The notes: generated by a model from the sequence alone, not told the origin. A DNA stretch of 64,000 nt from Streptomyces chartreusis NRRL 3882 (GCF_900236475.1 NZ_LT963352.1:1488001-1552000), one strand, 5' to 3'. Numbered from the stretch's first letter, positions 27,651 through 37,129 are shown. A program made the numbers and translations.

Positions 27651-28889
27651 GTGCCCGACGACGCAGGTGCAGCACGAGCACGGCAGCGCACGGGAACCGG
27701 GATCGGCCTGCTGCTGGTCCTGGTTCTCGGGGCCGCGCTGCTCATCGCCCTCCCCGAGGAGGAGAGTCCGCACGACGACACCGCCTGCCGGGCGCGCACG
27801 GTCCGCTCCTGGCAGCAGGACGACGGCCTCACCGCCGAGTTCGCCCGCTACGGCGACGACGCGACCCGCACCGACGACTGGACCGGCGGCGACGGAACCC
27901 ACTCGGTGCGGCTGCCGGACGGCCGGGTGCTGTGGCTGTTCTCGGACACCTACCTGGGCCGCGTCCACGGCCCGCCCAACCCGGCCGGCGAGTCCCACGC
28001 CTGGCGGGACACCACCGCGCCGCTGGTGCGCAACTCGGCCGTGCTGATGCGCGACGGACGGCTGGAGACCACCCTCCCCGCCCCGCTCTTCCCCGACCCG
28101 GCGCCGAACCAGTGGCGCTGGCCGGTCGCCGCCCGCGTCGAACCCCGCTCCCCCGGCTCCTCGGAGCAGGTCGTCCGGGTACTGCTGTGGGTGCGCACGG
28201 CCGGCCAGGCCCCGTGGATCTACGGCGTGCCCACCGCGACCGAGGTCGCCACGCTGTCGCTGCCCGAGCTGCGCCTGGAGTCGGTCGTCAAGGTGCTCGA
28301 CCAGCAGCTGGTCCCCGACCCGTCCCGGCGGGTGCTGTTCGGCACGACGCTGGTCGAGGAGGACGGCTGGAGTTACGTCTTCGGCGGTGACGACGGCCGG
28401 GCCGCCTCCCGCCCGGCCTCGCACGCGTACGTGGCGCGGGTGCCGGAGGGCGGGCTCGGGGATCCGGCGGCCTGGCGGTACTGGACCGGCTCGGCGTGGG
28501 CGGCCGGCGCCCGCCCCCGGCCGGTGCTCGGGGACGGGCAGCGCAGGGGCGTGGGCAGCGCGTTCTCGGTCGTCCGGGACGGCGGGACGTACGTGCTGTT
28601 CACGATGGCCGCGGGCACCAAGGGCCTGACCACCGTCGCCTCGTACTGGGCGTGTTCCCCGGCCGGGCCGTGGCACGGGCCCGCGAAGGAGTTCAGCCCG
28701 TCGCTGCCGCAGGGCCAGGTGGCCGCCTACAACCCGCAGGCGCACCCGGTGCTGAGCGGCGGCGGGCGTCTCGTGCTGAGCTACGACGTCAACTGGCTGG
28801 AGACGACGGGCGCCGCCGCCCAGCTCAGCCGGAACGTGTCCCTGTACCGACCGCGGTTCGTGGCGCTGCGGCTGGCTCCGCCGCGGTGA
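27651..28889 (+). CDS. Membrane-anchored or secreted DUF4185-like protein
   Basis: A ~412-residue protein with an N-terminal hydrophobic helix (GIGLLLVLVLGAALLIAL) after a basic start. The ectodomain contains VLWLFSDTYLGRV, typical of DUF4185-type beta-propeller-like proteins related to glycoside hydrolases. Function unknown; the location 12 bases after the sialidase suggests glycan-related work. The start GTG 27651 has no clear ribosome site. Its end overlaps the convergent transporter gene by 65 bases. Confidence 0.75.
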   Translation: MPDDAGAARARQRTGTGIGLLLVLVLGAALLIALPEEESPHDDTACRARTVRSWQQDDGLTAEFARYGDDATRTDDWTGGDGTHSVRLPDGRVLWLFSDTYLGRVHGPPNPAGESHAWRDTTAPLVRNSAVLMRDGRLETTLPAPLFPDPAPNQWRWPVAARVEPRSPGSSEQVVRVLLWVRTAGQAPWIYGVPTATEVATLSLPELRLESVVKVLDQQLVPDPSRRVLFGTTLVEEDGWSYVFGGDDGRAASRPASHAYVARVPEGGLGDPAAWRYWTGSAWAAGARPRPVLGDGQRRGVGSAFSVVRDGGTYVLFTMAAGTKGLTTVASYWACSPAGPWHGPAKEFSPSLPQGQVAAYNPQAHPVLSGGGRLVLSYDVNWLETTGAAAQLSRNVSLYRPRFVALRLAPPR

Positions 28890-29865
28890 CCTCCGGGCGC
28901 GGGTCGTGCGAGCGGCGCTTGGCGATCACCGCGCAGACCATCAGCTGCATCTGGTGGAAGAGCATCAGCGGCAGCACGGCCAGCGAGGCCTGCGCGCCGA
29001 ACAGGACGCTCGCCATCGGCAGTCCGGCGGCCAGGGACTTCTTCGAACCGGCGAACTGGAGGGTGATCCGGTCCTCCCGACGGAAGCCCAGCGCCTTGCC
29101 GCCGTACCAGCTCAGCAGCAGCATCACGGCGAGGATCACGGCCTCGACGACGAGCAGCCCGGCCAGCCGGAGGGGGCTGACCTGGTGCCAGATGCCCTGG
29201 ACCATGCCCTGGCTGAACGCGGTGTAGACGACGAGCAGGATCGAGCCGCGGTCCACGAGTCCGAGGATCTTCTTGTGACGGGTGATGAAGCCGCCGATCC
29301 AGCGGCGCAGCAGTTGCCCGGCGAGGAACGGCACGAGCAGTTGCAGCACGATCTTCAGCAGCGAGTCGGCGGAGAACCCGCCGCCGCTGCCGCCGAGCAG
29401 CGAGGCCGCGAGCAGCGGGGTGGCGACGATCCCGACGAGGGAGGAGAAGGAGCCCGCGCAGATCGCGGCGGGCACGTTGCCGCGGGCCATCGAGGTGAAG
29501 GCGATCGAGGACTGCACGGTCGACGGGACGAGCGTGAGGAAGAGCAGGCCCTGGTACAGCGGGTGCGTCAGGATCACCGGCACCAGCCCGCGGGCCGCCA
29601 GGCCGAGCAGCGGGAAGACGACGAAGGTGCAGGCCAGGACGGTGACGTGGAGCCGCCAGTGGCGCAGGCCGTCCAGTGCCTCACGGGTGGACAGCCGGGC
29701 GCCGTAGAGGAAGAACAGCAGGGCGATCGCCGCCGTGGAGGCACCCGACGCGACATCGGCGACCGTCCCGCGGGCCGGGAACAGTGCGGCGACACCCACC
29801 GTCCCGAGGAGGAGGAGGATGTACGGGTCGATCGGCATCCGACGCGGTCGGCGCAGGCGTTTCAC
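28825..29865 (-). CDS. BASS-family (bile acid:sodium symporter-like) transporter
   Basis: A 346-residue multi-pass membrane protein of the bile acid:sodium symporter/YfeH branch, with about ten hydrophobic helices and the conserved region TLVPSTVQSSIAFTSMARGN. Exports or imports an unknown organic anion with sodium. Divergent from a LysR regulator, which is its likely controller. Confidence 0.9.
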   Translation of the reverse strand: MKRLRRPRRMPIDPYILLLLGTVGVAALFPARGTVADVASGASTAAIALLFFLYGARLSTREALDGLRHWRLHVTVLACTFVVFPLLGLAARGLVPVILTHPLYQGLLFLTLVPSTVQSSIAFTSMARGNVPAAICAGSFSSLVGIVATPLLAASLLGGSGGGFSADSLLKIVLQLLVPFLAGQLLRRWIGGFITRHKKILGLVDRGSILLVVYTAFSQGMVQGIWHQVSPLRLAGLLVVEAVILAVMLLLSWYGGKALGFRREDRITLQFAGSKKSLAAGLPMASVLFGAQASLAVLPLMLFHQMQLMVCAVIAKRRSHDPRPEVTAAEPAAAPRTAVGTGTRSG

Positions 29866-30000
29866 GGTGCTCCACTTGCTCAGTACGTACAGGCGGTACA
29901 GGGCCGGTACGGCCCCCTTCCATCCTGCTCCTCACCCCGGCGATCGGGAATCCCGCACACCGCTCTCACTGTCATCACGTTCCGCGATAACCTGGGAGGC

Positions 30001-30933
30001 ATGTACGACCCGTCCCATCTGCGCACCTTCCTGTCGGTGGCACAGACGCTGAGCTTCACGCAGGCCGCCCGCCGGCTCGGGCTGCGGCAGTCCACCGTCA
30101 GCCAGCACGTGCGGCGGCTGGAGGACGCCACGGGGCGGACGCTGTTCTCCCGGGACACGCACTCGGTGGAGCTCACGGAGGACGGCGAGGCCATGCTCGG
30201 GTTCGCGCGCCGGATCCTGGAGGTGCACGAGCAGGCGACGGCGTTCTTCACGGGCACCCGGCTGCGCGGCCGGCTGCGCTTCGGCGCGTCGGAGGACTTC
30301 GTGCTGACCCGGCTGCCGGAGATCCTCGAGGGCTTCCGGCACGACCACCCGGAGGTCGACCTGGAGCTGACGGTCGAGCTGTCGGGCACGCTGCACGAGC
30401 AGCTCGCCGCCGGGAAGCTGGACCTCGTCCTGGCCAAGCGGCGCCCCGAGGACCCGCGCGGCGAGCTGGTCCGGCACGACAGCCTGGTGTGGATCGGCGC
30501 GGAGCGCCTCCGGCTCGACCCGGACCGGCCCGTGCCGCTCATCGTCTATCCGCCGCCGGGCATCACCCGCGCGCTCGCCCTGGAGGCACTGGAGCGACAG
30601 GGCCGCGAATGGCGCGTGGTGTGCACGAGCGGCAGCCTCAACGGCCTCGTCGCGGCGGCCCGGGCGGGGCTCGGGGTGATGGCCCACTCCCGCGGCCTCA
30701 TCCCGCCGGGCCTGGTCCGGGTCCCGGACCGGGCGGGGCTGCCGGAGCTGGGGCAGGTCGACTTCGTCGTGGTCCACGGCCGGCGGCGCTCCTCCGCCCA
30801 GGGCGCGGCGGATGCCCTGGCCGCGGCGATCCTGGCTGGCGGCGACCGGCTGAACCGGAGTGACGAAATCCGCCTCCGGGGCGCTGACACAAGAGACGAC
30901 CGGACGCCGCACGCGAGGAGCCTCGCGCCGTAA
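30001..30933 (+). CDS. LysR-family regulator
   Basis: A 310-residue LysR activator. The HTH lies at residues ~5-60 (FLSVAQTLSFTQAARRLGLRQSTVSQHVRRLE) and an effector-binding domain fills the rest. It is divergent from the BASS transporter across 135 bases that contain a small dyad CGGGA-A-TCCCG (29945-29955). GGAGG lies only one base before the ATG, unusually close, so the start may use another signal. Downstream to 31158 about 225 bases hold no gene I can support. Confidence 0.9.
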   Translation: MYDPSHLRTFLSVAQTLSFTQAARRLGLRQSTVSQHVRRLEDATGRTLFSRDTHSVELTEDGEAMLGFARRILEVHEQATAFFTGTRLRGRLRFGASEDFVLTRLPEILEGFRHDHPEVDLELTVELSGTLHEQLAAGKLDLVLAKRRPEDPRGELVRHDSLVWIGAERLRLDPDRPVPLIVYPPPGITRALALEALERQGREWRVVCTSGSLNGLVAAARAGLGVMAHSRGLIPPGLVRVPDRAGLPELGQVDFVVVHGRRRSSAQGAADALAAAILAGGDRLNRSDEIRLRGADTRDDRTPHARSLAP

Positions 30934-31158
30934 CCGGGTCGTACAGATTCGGTGGAGATTACGGCACCGAAACTTACTCAACCGTCAGGATTCTGTCCGA
31001 CCCTTCCCCATGTGAGCGTATTTTCCCTCCCTGACCAGCGCGGACAAGAGCGCCGCTCGCCCTTTCCGCCCCTCCCGCCCTCTGCCCGGTTGGGGTAGCT
31101 TTCACGGCGCTGTGCGGAGCGTCACTCAACCGAAGCGCTGAGGAGCGGGGAGCGGGGT

Positions 31159-32985
31159 TTGCGCGAGTTCACCAACCCTCCGTTGGCGTTGGCACCTCCG
31201 GTGGGCGGTCTGGCCGACGTGGTCTTCCAGCATGCCCGGGAGGACCCGCTGCACATCGCGCTGGGCCGCAAGGACGAGTCCGGGCAGTGGCGGGACGTCA
31301 CCAGCGCCGAGTTCCGCGACGAGGTGCTCGCCCTGGCCAAAGGCCTGCTGGCGAGCGGCATCCGGTTCGGCGACCGGGTCGCGATCATGTCCCGCACGCG
31401 CTACGAGTGGACCCTGTTCGACTACGCGCTGTGGACGATCGGCGCCCAGGTCGTGCCGGTCTACCCGACGTCCTCGGCCGAGCAGTGCTTCTGGATGCTG
31501 TACGACGCCGAGGTGACGGCCGCGGTCGTGGAGCACGAGGACCACGCGATGACGATCGCGACCGTCATCGACCGGCTGCCCCAGCTGCGCCGCCTGTGGC
31601 AGCTCGACTCCGGCGCCGTGCACGAGCTGTACGACGCCGGCGCGCACCTCGACGACGAGGTGGTGCACCGCCACCGGCAGGCCGTCACCCCCGACTCGGT
31701 CGCCACGATCATCTACACCTCGGGCACCACCGGCCGCCCCAAGGGCTGTGTCATCACGCACGGCAACTTCATGTACGAGGCGGACACCGTCATCGAGCGC
31801 TGGGAGCCGGTGTTCCACTCCAAGCGGGGCGACGAGGCCGCCACCCTGCTGTTCCTGCCGCTCGCCCACGTCTTCGGGCGGATGGTCCAGGTCGCCGGGA
31901 TCCGCGGCAAGGTGAAGTTCGGCCATCAGCCGCAGCTGAACGCGGCGGCCCTGCTGCCCGACCTGGCCGCGTTCAGGCCGACGTTCTTCCTGGCCGTGCC
32001 GTACATCTTCGAGAAGGTGTTCAACGCGGCCCGCCGCAAGGCCGAGAAGGAGGGGCGCTCCGGCCCGTTCGAGAAGGCCGTCGACATCGCCATCAAGTAC
32101 GCGGACGCGATGGAGGCGAAGGCCTGGGGCACCGGCCCCGGCCCGTCCGCCGGCCTGCGCATGCAGCACCAGTTGTTCGACAAGCTCGTCTACGCCAAGA
32201 TCCGCGCCGCGATGGGCGGCCGTATCAAGCACGCCATGTCGGGCGGCTCGGCGATGGACCGGCGGCTCGGCCTGTTCTTCGCCGGGGCGGGCGTGCACAT
32301 CTACGAGGGCTACGGCCTGACCGAGTCCACGGCCGCCGCGACCGCCAACCCGCCCGGACGCACCCGGTTCGGCACCGTCGGGCAGCCCATTCCCGGCATG
32401 ACCGTGCACATCGCGGACGACGGCGAGATCTGGCTGCACGGCCAGAACGTCTTCCAGGGGTACCTCAACAACCCCAAGGCGACCGACGAGACCCTGCACG
32501 ACGGCTGGCTGGCCACCGGCGACCTAGGCGCGCTCGACGAGGACGGCTACCTCACCATCACCGGCCGCAAGAAGGAGATCCTGGTCACATCGGGCGGCAA
32601 GAGTGTTTCGCCCGGTGTGCTGGAGGAACGCGTCCGTGACCATCCGCTGGTCAACCAGTGCATCGTCGTCGGCAACGACCGCCCGTACATCGCGGCCCTC
32701 GTGACCCTCGACCAGGAGGCCGTGGAGCACTGGCTGACGATGCGGGGCAAGCCGCGGATGTCCGCGGCGGAGCTGGTGCGCGACGCGGACCTGGAGACGG
32801 AGGTGCGACGCGCGGTGGTCGCGGCCAACACCCTTGTCTCGCAGGCCGAGTCGATCCGCACCTTCCGCATCCTGGCGCAGCCGTTCACCGAGGAGCACGG
32901 GCTGCTGACCCCGTCCCTGAAGCTGAAGCGGAAGGCGATCGAGAAGGCGTACGAGAACGAGGTCGAGGCACTGTACCGGGCATGA
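31159..32985 (+). CDS. Long-chain fatty-acid--CoA ligase (AMP-dependent synthetase)
   Basis: A 608-residue adenylate-forming enzyme of the FadD15 type, activating fatty acids to acyl-CoA. AMP-binding motif IIYTSGTTGRPKG, then EGYGLTEST and the C-terminal hinge GRKKEILVTSGGKSVSP are present. The start is TTG 31159 with GAGCGGGG just before. Cytoplasmic, stand-alone gene; an aldo/keto reductase follows in the same direction after ~115 bases. Confidence 0.92.
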   Translation: MREFTNPPLALAPPVGGLADVVFQHAREDPLHIALGRKDESGQWRDVTSAEFRDEVLALAKGLLASGIRFGDRVAIMSRTRYEWTLFDYALWTIGAQVVPVYPTSSAEQCFWMLYDAEVTAAVVEHEDHAMTIATVIDRLPQLRRLWQLDSGAVHELYDAGAHLDDEVVHRHRQAVTPDSVATIIYTSGTTGRPKGCVITHGNFMYEADTVIERWEPVFHSKRGDEAATLLFLPLAHVFGRMVQVAGIRGKVKFGHQPQLNAAALLPDLAAFRPTFFLAVPYIFEKVFNAARRKAEKEGRSGPFEKAVDIAIKYADAMEAKAWGTGPGPSAGLRMQHQLFDKLVYAKIRAAMGGRIKHAMSGGSAMDRRLGLFFAGAGVHIYEGYGLTESTAAATANPPGRTRFGTVGQPIPGMTVHIADDGEIWLHGQNVFQGYLNNPKATDETLHDGWLATGDLGALDEDGYLTITGRKKEILVTSGGKSVSPGVLEERVRDHPLVNQCIVVGNDRPYIAALVTLDQEAVEHWLTMRGKPRMSAAELVRDADLETEVRRAVVAANTLVSQAESIRTFRILAQPFTEEHGLLTPSLKLKRKAIEKAYENEVEALYRA

Positions 32986-33101
32986 ATTGCCAGGTGACAG
33001 GTGAATCACACGCCTGAATTCTCCCGTCAGGAATGCATCACGGCTCGTGATCGTTGACGATGGGAGGCACACCTGACCACAAACCGAAGGATCGAGAGCT
33101 C

Positions 33102-33935
33102 GTGAGCAAGGTCCCCCCGATCATCCTGAACAACGGCGTCGAGATGCCCCAGCTGGGCTTCGGTGTCTGGCAGGTGCCGGACGACGAGGCCGAGTCGGCC
33201 GTCGCGACGGCGCTGGAGGCCGGGTACCGCAGCATCGACACAGCGGCGATCTACGGCAACGAGGAGGGCACCGGCAAGGCCATCACCGCGTCCGGTCTCC
33301 CCCGCGAGGAGCTCTTCGTCACCACGAAGCTGTGGAACGCCGACCAGGGGTACGACTCCACGCTGCGCGCCTTCGACACGTCGCTGGAGAAGCTCGGCCT
33401 GGACTTCGTCGACCTCTACCTGATCCACTGGCCGCTGCCGGCCCGGGGTACCTACGTCGACACGTACAAGGCGTTCGAGAAGCTGCACGCCGACGGCCGG
33501 ATCCGGGCCATCGGTGTCTCCAACTTCCTTCCCGAGCACCTGGAGCGGCTGATCGGCGAGACGTCGGTCATCCCGGCCGTGAACCAGATCGAGCTGCACC
33601 CGCACCTCCAGCAGAGCGCCGCCCGCGAGTATCACGCGGAGCAGGGCATCGCCACGGAGGCCTGGTCGCCGCTCGGCCAGGGCAAGGGCCTGCTGGAGGT
33701 CCCGGCGATCGTGGCCATCGCCCGGAAGCACAACCGGACTCCGGCCCAGGTCGTCCTGCGCTGGCACATCCAGCTGGGCAACGTGGTCATCCCGAAGTCC
33801 GTGACGCCGGCGCGGATCAAGGAGAACATCGAGGTCTTCGACTTCAGCCTGGACACCGAGGACCTGGCGGCCATCAGCGCCCTCAACGAGAACCGCCGTT
33901 TGGGCCCGGACCCGGCGACGTTCGACGGCGCCTGA
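33102..33935 (+). CDS. Aldo/keto reductase
   Basis: A 277-residue NADPH-dependent TIM-barrel reductase. The catalytic tetrad is visible: Asp and Tyr in SIDTAAIYGNEEG, Lys in VTTKLWN and His in LIHWPLP; the NADPH site IPKSVTPARIKEN is typical. I chose GTG 33102 (MSKVPPIILNNG) as the usual family start; the frame is open to 33054. A perfect hairpin terminator follows the gene. Substrate unknown. Confidence 0.92.
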   Translation: MSKVPPIILNNGVEMPQLGFGVWQVPDDEAESAVATALEAGYRSIDTAAIYGNEEGTGKAITASGLPREELFVTTKLWNADQGYDSTLRAFDTSLEKLGLDFVDLYLIHWPLPARGTYVDTYKAFEKLHADGRIRAIGVSNFLPEHLERLIGETSVIPAVNQIELHPHLQQSAAREYHAEQGIATEAWSPLGQGKGLLEVPAIVAIARKHNRTPAQVVLRWHIQLGNVVIPKSVTPARIKENIEVFDFSLDTEDLAAISALNENRRLGPDPATFDGA

Positions 33936-33959
33936 GCGGTATCCGCCCCTCGCCCCCAC

Positions 33960-33991
33960 GACTGCCCGCAGCCGCTCGGCTGCGGGCAGTC
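33960..33991. terminator. Bidirectional hairpin terminator
   Basis: A perfect 15-bp stem (33960-33974 with 33977-33991; ends GACTGCCC / GGGCAGTC) with almost no loop. It lies between the convergent aldo/keto reductase and methyltransferase genes and can serve both. Confidence 0.75.
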
Positions 33992-34025
33992 CGCGTTGGG
34001 GCGGCGCCCGCCCCAACGCCCGTCA

Positions 34026-34931
34026 CTACCCCGCCCGGACCGCCGTGTGCACCGTGTGGGCCTCCAGGACGAACACGTCCGGGCGACGGTGCAGGCTCGC
34101 CTCGTCGTCGGGGTCGAGGAGCCGGTCGAGGGTCGCGAGGTCGTCCGCGTCGAGCCCGTCCGTCAGCCGCTCCCGCAGGTGCGACAGGGACGCCACGACA
34201 TAGGCACGGGCCCGGTCCGAGGCGGGGGCGGGGAGGTCGAGCAGGAAGGTGTGCGTCCGGGTGTGCTTCAGGCCCGCGGCGGCCAGCAGAGCCGGCCAGT
34301 CCTCCGCCACCGCGACATGGCCCGGCAGCTCCGCACGCATCCGTGTGAACCACTCCGCCTCCACCGCGTCGATCCGCGCCTGGAGCCCGGGCCTGCCGAT
34401 GCCGATGTCGCGCGGCAGGAACCGCGGGGGCAGTCCGCCCTCCATGAGCGCGAGGGTGCCGCCGGGGGCCAGCCGCGCGGCGAAGGCGGTGAGGGCGGCC
34501 CGCTGGTCGCCCAGGTGGTGCAGACTGCGGCTCGCCCAGAGCAGGTCGGCAGGGTAGTCCAGCTCGTCGAGCACGTCCGGGAGTTCGCCGGCGATCGTTG
34601 CGAAGCGGTCGGCGACCCCCAGCCGCCCGGCCCGGGCCCGCGCCCGCTCCAGCAGCGGCTCGGAGCCGTCCACCGCGACGATCCGCGCGCCCGGGAACGT
34701 CTCGGCGAACAGGCAGGACACGACGCCCGGCCCGCTGCCCGCGTCGACGATCAGGCCCGGCTCGGTCACCTCCTGCGCCAGCCAGGCCATGGCCCGCTCG
34801 TACAGGGACGCGAACAGCTCCGCCTGGGACTCCAGCCTCGGGCCCATCTCGGCCCAGTCGATGTCCGTGGGGCCGTGGTGATGTCCGTGGCCGTGCCGGG
34901 ACTCGTGGTTGTGGTCGTGGTCGTGCGCCAT
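34026..34931 (-). CDS. SAM-dependent methyltransferase with His-rich N terminus
   Basis: A 301-residue class I methyltransferase. SAM motif I is VDAGSGPGVVSC, with IVAVDGSEP following. The first 19 residues contain nine histidines (MAHDHDHNHESRHGHGHHH), a likely metal-binding tail. ATG 34931 is chosen because GGGAGAGG lies about ten bases upstream; the open frame extends to 34991. Substrate unknown; a link to metals such as nickel, cobalt or zinc is only suggested by the tail. Confidence 0.82.
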   Translation of the reverse strand: MAHDHDHNHESRHGHGHHHGPTDIDWAEMGPRLESQAELFASLYERAMAWLAQEVTEPGLIVDAGSGPGVVSCLFAETFPGARIVAVDGSEPLLERARARAGRLGVADRFATIAGELPDVLDELDYPADLLWASRSLHHLGDQRAALTAFAARLAPGGTLALMEGGLPPRFLPRDIGIGRPGLQARIDAVEAEWFTRMRAELPGHVAVAEDWPALLAAAGLKHTRTHTFLLDLPAPASDRARAYVVASLSHLRERLTDGLDADDLATLDRLLDPDDEASLHRRPDVFVLEAHTVHTAVRAG

Positions 34932-35009
34932 GGTGGTCAGCCTCTCCCTCGGATGCCGCCAGCCTGCGCCGACGCACCGGGAGAAGGCCACCGCTCTTGC
35001 CGCTCCCGC

Positions 35010-35044
35010 AAAAAAGTTCCGCCGGGGCGCAAAGCCCCGGCGGA
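35010..35044 (-). terminator. Intrinsic terminator after GH6 cellulase
   Basis: Read on the minus strand, an 11-bp stem (35034-35044 with 35018-35028, CCGCCGGGGC type) and 5-base loop are followed by a run of six T (35010-35015). It is a textbook rho-independent terminator 27 bases after the GH6 stop. Confidence 0.85.
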
Positions 35045-35070
35045 CCCGTGGGGACGGGGCGTTCAGCCGG

Positions 35071-36789
35071 TCACGAGAGCGGCGGGTACGCGTTCTGCAT
35101 CAGCTGCCGGAACTGGGCGGAGAACCAGTGCCCGGACAGCGGCGCGTCCGGCAGGGCACCGGACATGTTGTAGTTGTTACGCGGGTTGCCCGTGTAGGTC
35201 GGGTCGCACATGCGGTCGAAGCCCTTGCCCTCGTCGTTCGGGATGGCCTTGCTCGCCCCGTCGGACTCACCCGGCGGCTTCATCCACACGTACGCGTCGA
35301 TCCCCGCCGCAGGGGCGGCCTGCGGGCGCTCGCCGAGACCGGCTCCGGCCTGGTTGCACCAGTTGCCGGTGTTGAGGCGACGGTCGTATCGCCCGCCGTC
35401 GACGTACGTGTCGACGCTCGTCGTCGCGCCCGGTCCGGTGGGCCGTGCGGTGCCGCCCCAGCCGTTGCGGGAGGTGTCGATCAGCATGCCGATGTTCGAG
35501 TTGAAGCCCGCCGAGACCAGCTGGTTGCGGAAGGCCTGGGCGTAGGACAGCTCGTCGACGTAGCGGTTCCAGTCGACCCATTTCGACTCGCGGACGGACT
35601 TGCCGGCCACGGTGTCGTTGATGGTGAAGTTGTTCTCCTTCAGGGCGCTGTAGTTCGCCGTGTTCGTGATGAAGCCGTGGACGTCGTTCACCGTGGCGCC
35701 CTCGGCGGTCGCCGCCTCCTTCATGATGGTGGCGGTGGGGCCGAAGTTGTCGTCCCAGCCGATCCAGCCGTGGTGCCCGGCGTCGACGTAGTTGTAGACG
35801 TTGGGCACGTCGCCGAGCTTGTTGAGCGCGTAGCCGACGCCCTTGACGTAGTTGCCGTTGGCCTTCATCACGTCGCACTGCGGGACGGCCGTCGGGCGGC
35901 TGCCGGTGTTGGTGACGAGGTTCGGCAGCGAGTCGATCTCGACCGTGGTGACGATCCGCAGCGAGGAGTACTTCGAGTCGGCGAGGATCGCCTTGATCGG
36001 GTCGATGTACTCCGTCTTGTACCGGTCGATCTCCGTCGGCCCGAGCTCGCCGTTGGAGGCGAGGGCGGAGCAGTCCCGGCCCGGCAGGTTGTAGATGACG
36101 AGTTGGACGACGAGTTCGCCGGAGCCCTTCTGGCGCAGCGCCTCGTCGAGGTGAGCGCGCAGGCCCATCTTGCCGCCCGCGCCGTTGATCGCGGCGATCC
36201 GGTCCAGCCACACACCGGTCGGCTGGTTGGAGACCCGGCTGCCGCCCGGCTCGGCCGCGGCCTTCGCGGACCACTCCGGGTTCACGTACACCTTGGCGCC
36301 CTCGTAGGGGTTGTTCACCCGGTTGGCGGGGCCGCCCGGGTCCGGCGGATCCGTGGGGCCGCCGGGGCCGCCGTCGACGTTGCAGGTCACGCCGTCGAGG
36401 GTGAAGGTGGCCGGGATCGCGTTGCTGCCGGTGTAGGAACCCTGGAAGCCGAAGCTGACCGAACCGCCCGTCGCGAGCTGGGCGTTGTAGCTCTCGTTGG
36501 CCGCGGTGACGTCGGCACCGCTCTGGCTGATCTTGGCGTTCCAGCCGCTGGTGACCTTCTGGTTGCCGGCGTACGACCACTTCAGCGACCACGAGGACTT
36601 GGCGGCGCTGTTGTTGGTGATGGTCACGGCGGCGGTGAAGCCGGTGCTCCACTGGTTCTGGATCTTGTAGTCGACGGTGCAGGGGACGGCGGCGGTGCCG
36701 ATGCCGCCCGGGTCGACGGCGAACGCCGTGCCGGTGGCTCCGGCCACCAGGGCCATGGCGGCCAGTAACGCTGTTCTCGTACGGCTCAT
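35071..36789 (-). CDS. Secreted GH6 cellobiohydrolase with N-terminal CBM2, TTA codon
   Basis: A 572-residue secreted cellulase. Signal peptide ends near AFAVDPGG; residues ~36-130 are a family-2 cellulose-binding module (CTVDYKIQNQWSTGF ... CNVDG); a Gly/Pro linker follows; the rest is a GH6 catalytic domain with YNLPGRDCSALAS and MLIDTSRNGWGG signatures. It degrades cellulose from chain ends. Codon 8 is TTA (36766-36768), so translation should need bldA tRNA. A CelR-like box lies upstream, past a small ORF. Confidence 0.93.
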   Translation of the reverse strand: MSRTRTALLAAMALVAGATGTAFAVDPGGIGTAAVPCTVDYKIQNQWSTGFTAAVTITNNSAAKSSWSLKWSYAGNQKVTSGWNAKISQSGADVTAANESYNAQLATGGSVSFGFQGSYTGSNAIPATFTLDGVTCNVDGGPGGPTDPPDPGGPANRVNNPYEGAKVYVNPEWSAKAAAEPGGSRVSNQPTGVWLDRIAAINGAGGKMGLRAHLDEALRQKGSGELVVQLVIYNLPGRDCSALASNGELGPTEIDRYKTEYIDPIKAILADSKYSSLRIVTTVEIDSLPNLVTNTGSRPTAVPQCDVMKANGNYVKGVGYALNKLGDVPNVYNYVDAGHHGWIGWDDNFGPTATIMKEAATAEGATVNDVHGFITNTANYSALKENNFTINDTVAGKSVRESKWVDWNRYVDELSYAQAFRNQLVSAGFNSNIGMLIDTSRNGWGGTARPTGPGATTSVDTYVDGGRYDRRLNTGNWCNQAGAGLGERPQAAPAAGIDAYVWMKPPGESDGASKAIPNDEGKGFDRMCDPTYTGNPRNNYNMSGALPDAPLSGHWFSAQFRQLMQNAYPPLS

Positions 36790-36821
36790 GAGTGCGGGTT
36801 TCCCTTTCGGTGGTGGGGGTG

Positions 36822-36938
36822 TCAGCCGTTCAGGGCGCGCTCCGACAAGGACGTGAAGAACCCGGCACCGGCACTCGCGCAGCCGGGGACGACCGCGAAG
36901 GCGGCGGCTAAAAGTACTGAACGCGAGGGGTGTCGCAT
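36822..36938 (-). CDS. Small secreted peptide ORF (38 aa) before GH6, TTA codon
   Basis: A short reading frame with a strong AAGGAG ribosome site 7 bases before its ATG. It encodes 38 residues: a basic start (MRHPSRS), a hydrophobic stretch (VLLAAAFAVVPGCASAGAG) resembling a signal or lipoprotein signal, and a short tail ending ERALNG. Codon 10 is TTA. It lies between the degenerate CelR box and the GH6 gene on the same strand, 32 bases before GH6, so it is probably on the same mRNA. It may be a leader peptide, a small lipoprotein or the remnant of a larger secreted protein. Confidence 0.5.
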   Translation of the reverse strand: MRHPSRSVLLAAAFAVVPGCASAGAGFFTSLSERALNG

Positions 36939-36986
36939 GAGCGACTCCTTGCAGGTCGGGCCCGTCGTGACGGACGCGCCGACTGA

Positions 36987-37000
36987 TGGAATCGCTCCCA
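36987..37000. promoter_or_regulatory. Degenerate CebR/CelR-type box before GH6
   Basis: TGGAATCGCTCCCA matches 12 of 14 bases of the perfect box at 37130. It lies 50 bases upstream of the small ORF and about 200 bases upstream of GH6, on the side serving the minus-strand promoter. Confidence 0.6.
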
Positions 37001-37129
37001 CTGGTGTCAAGGAAGGTAGCGGCAAGTGTCGGCAAAGAACAGGGGAGGCACTGACTTTCGCTCACCAAGCGGCGTCGAATCTTTTCGACTCTTCAAGGAC
37101 CTTGACCGATACCACACCCGTCCTCACTA

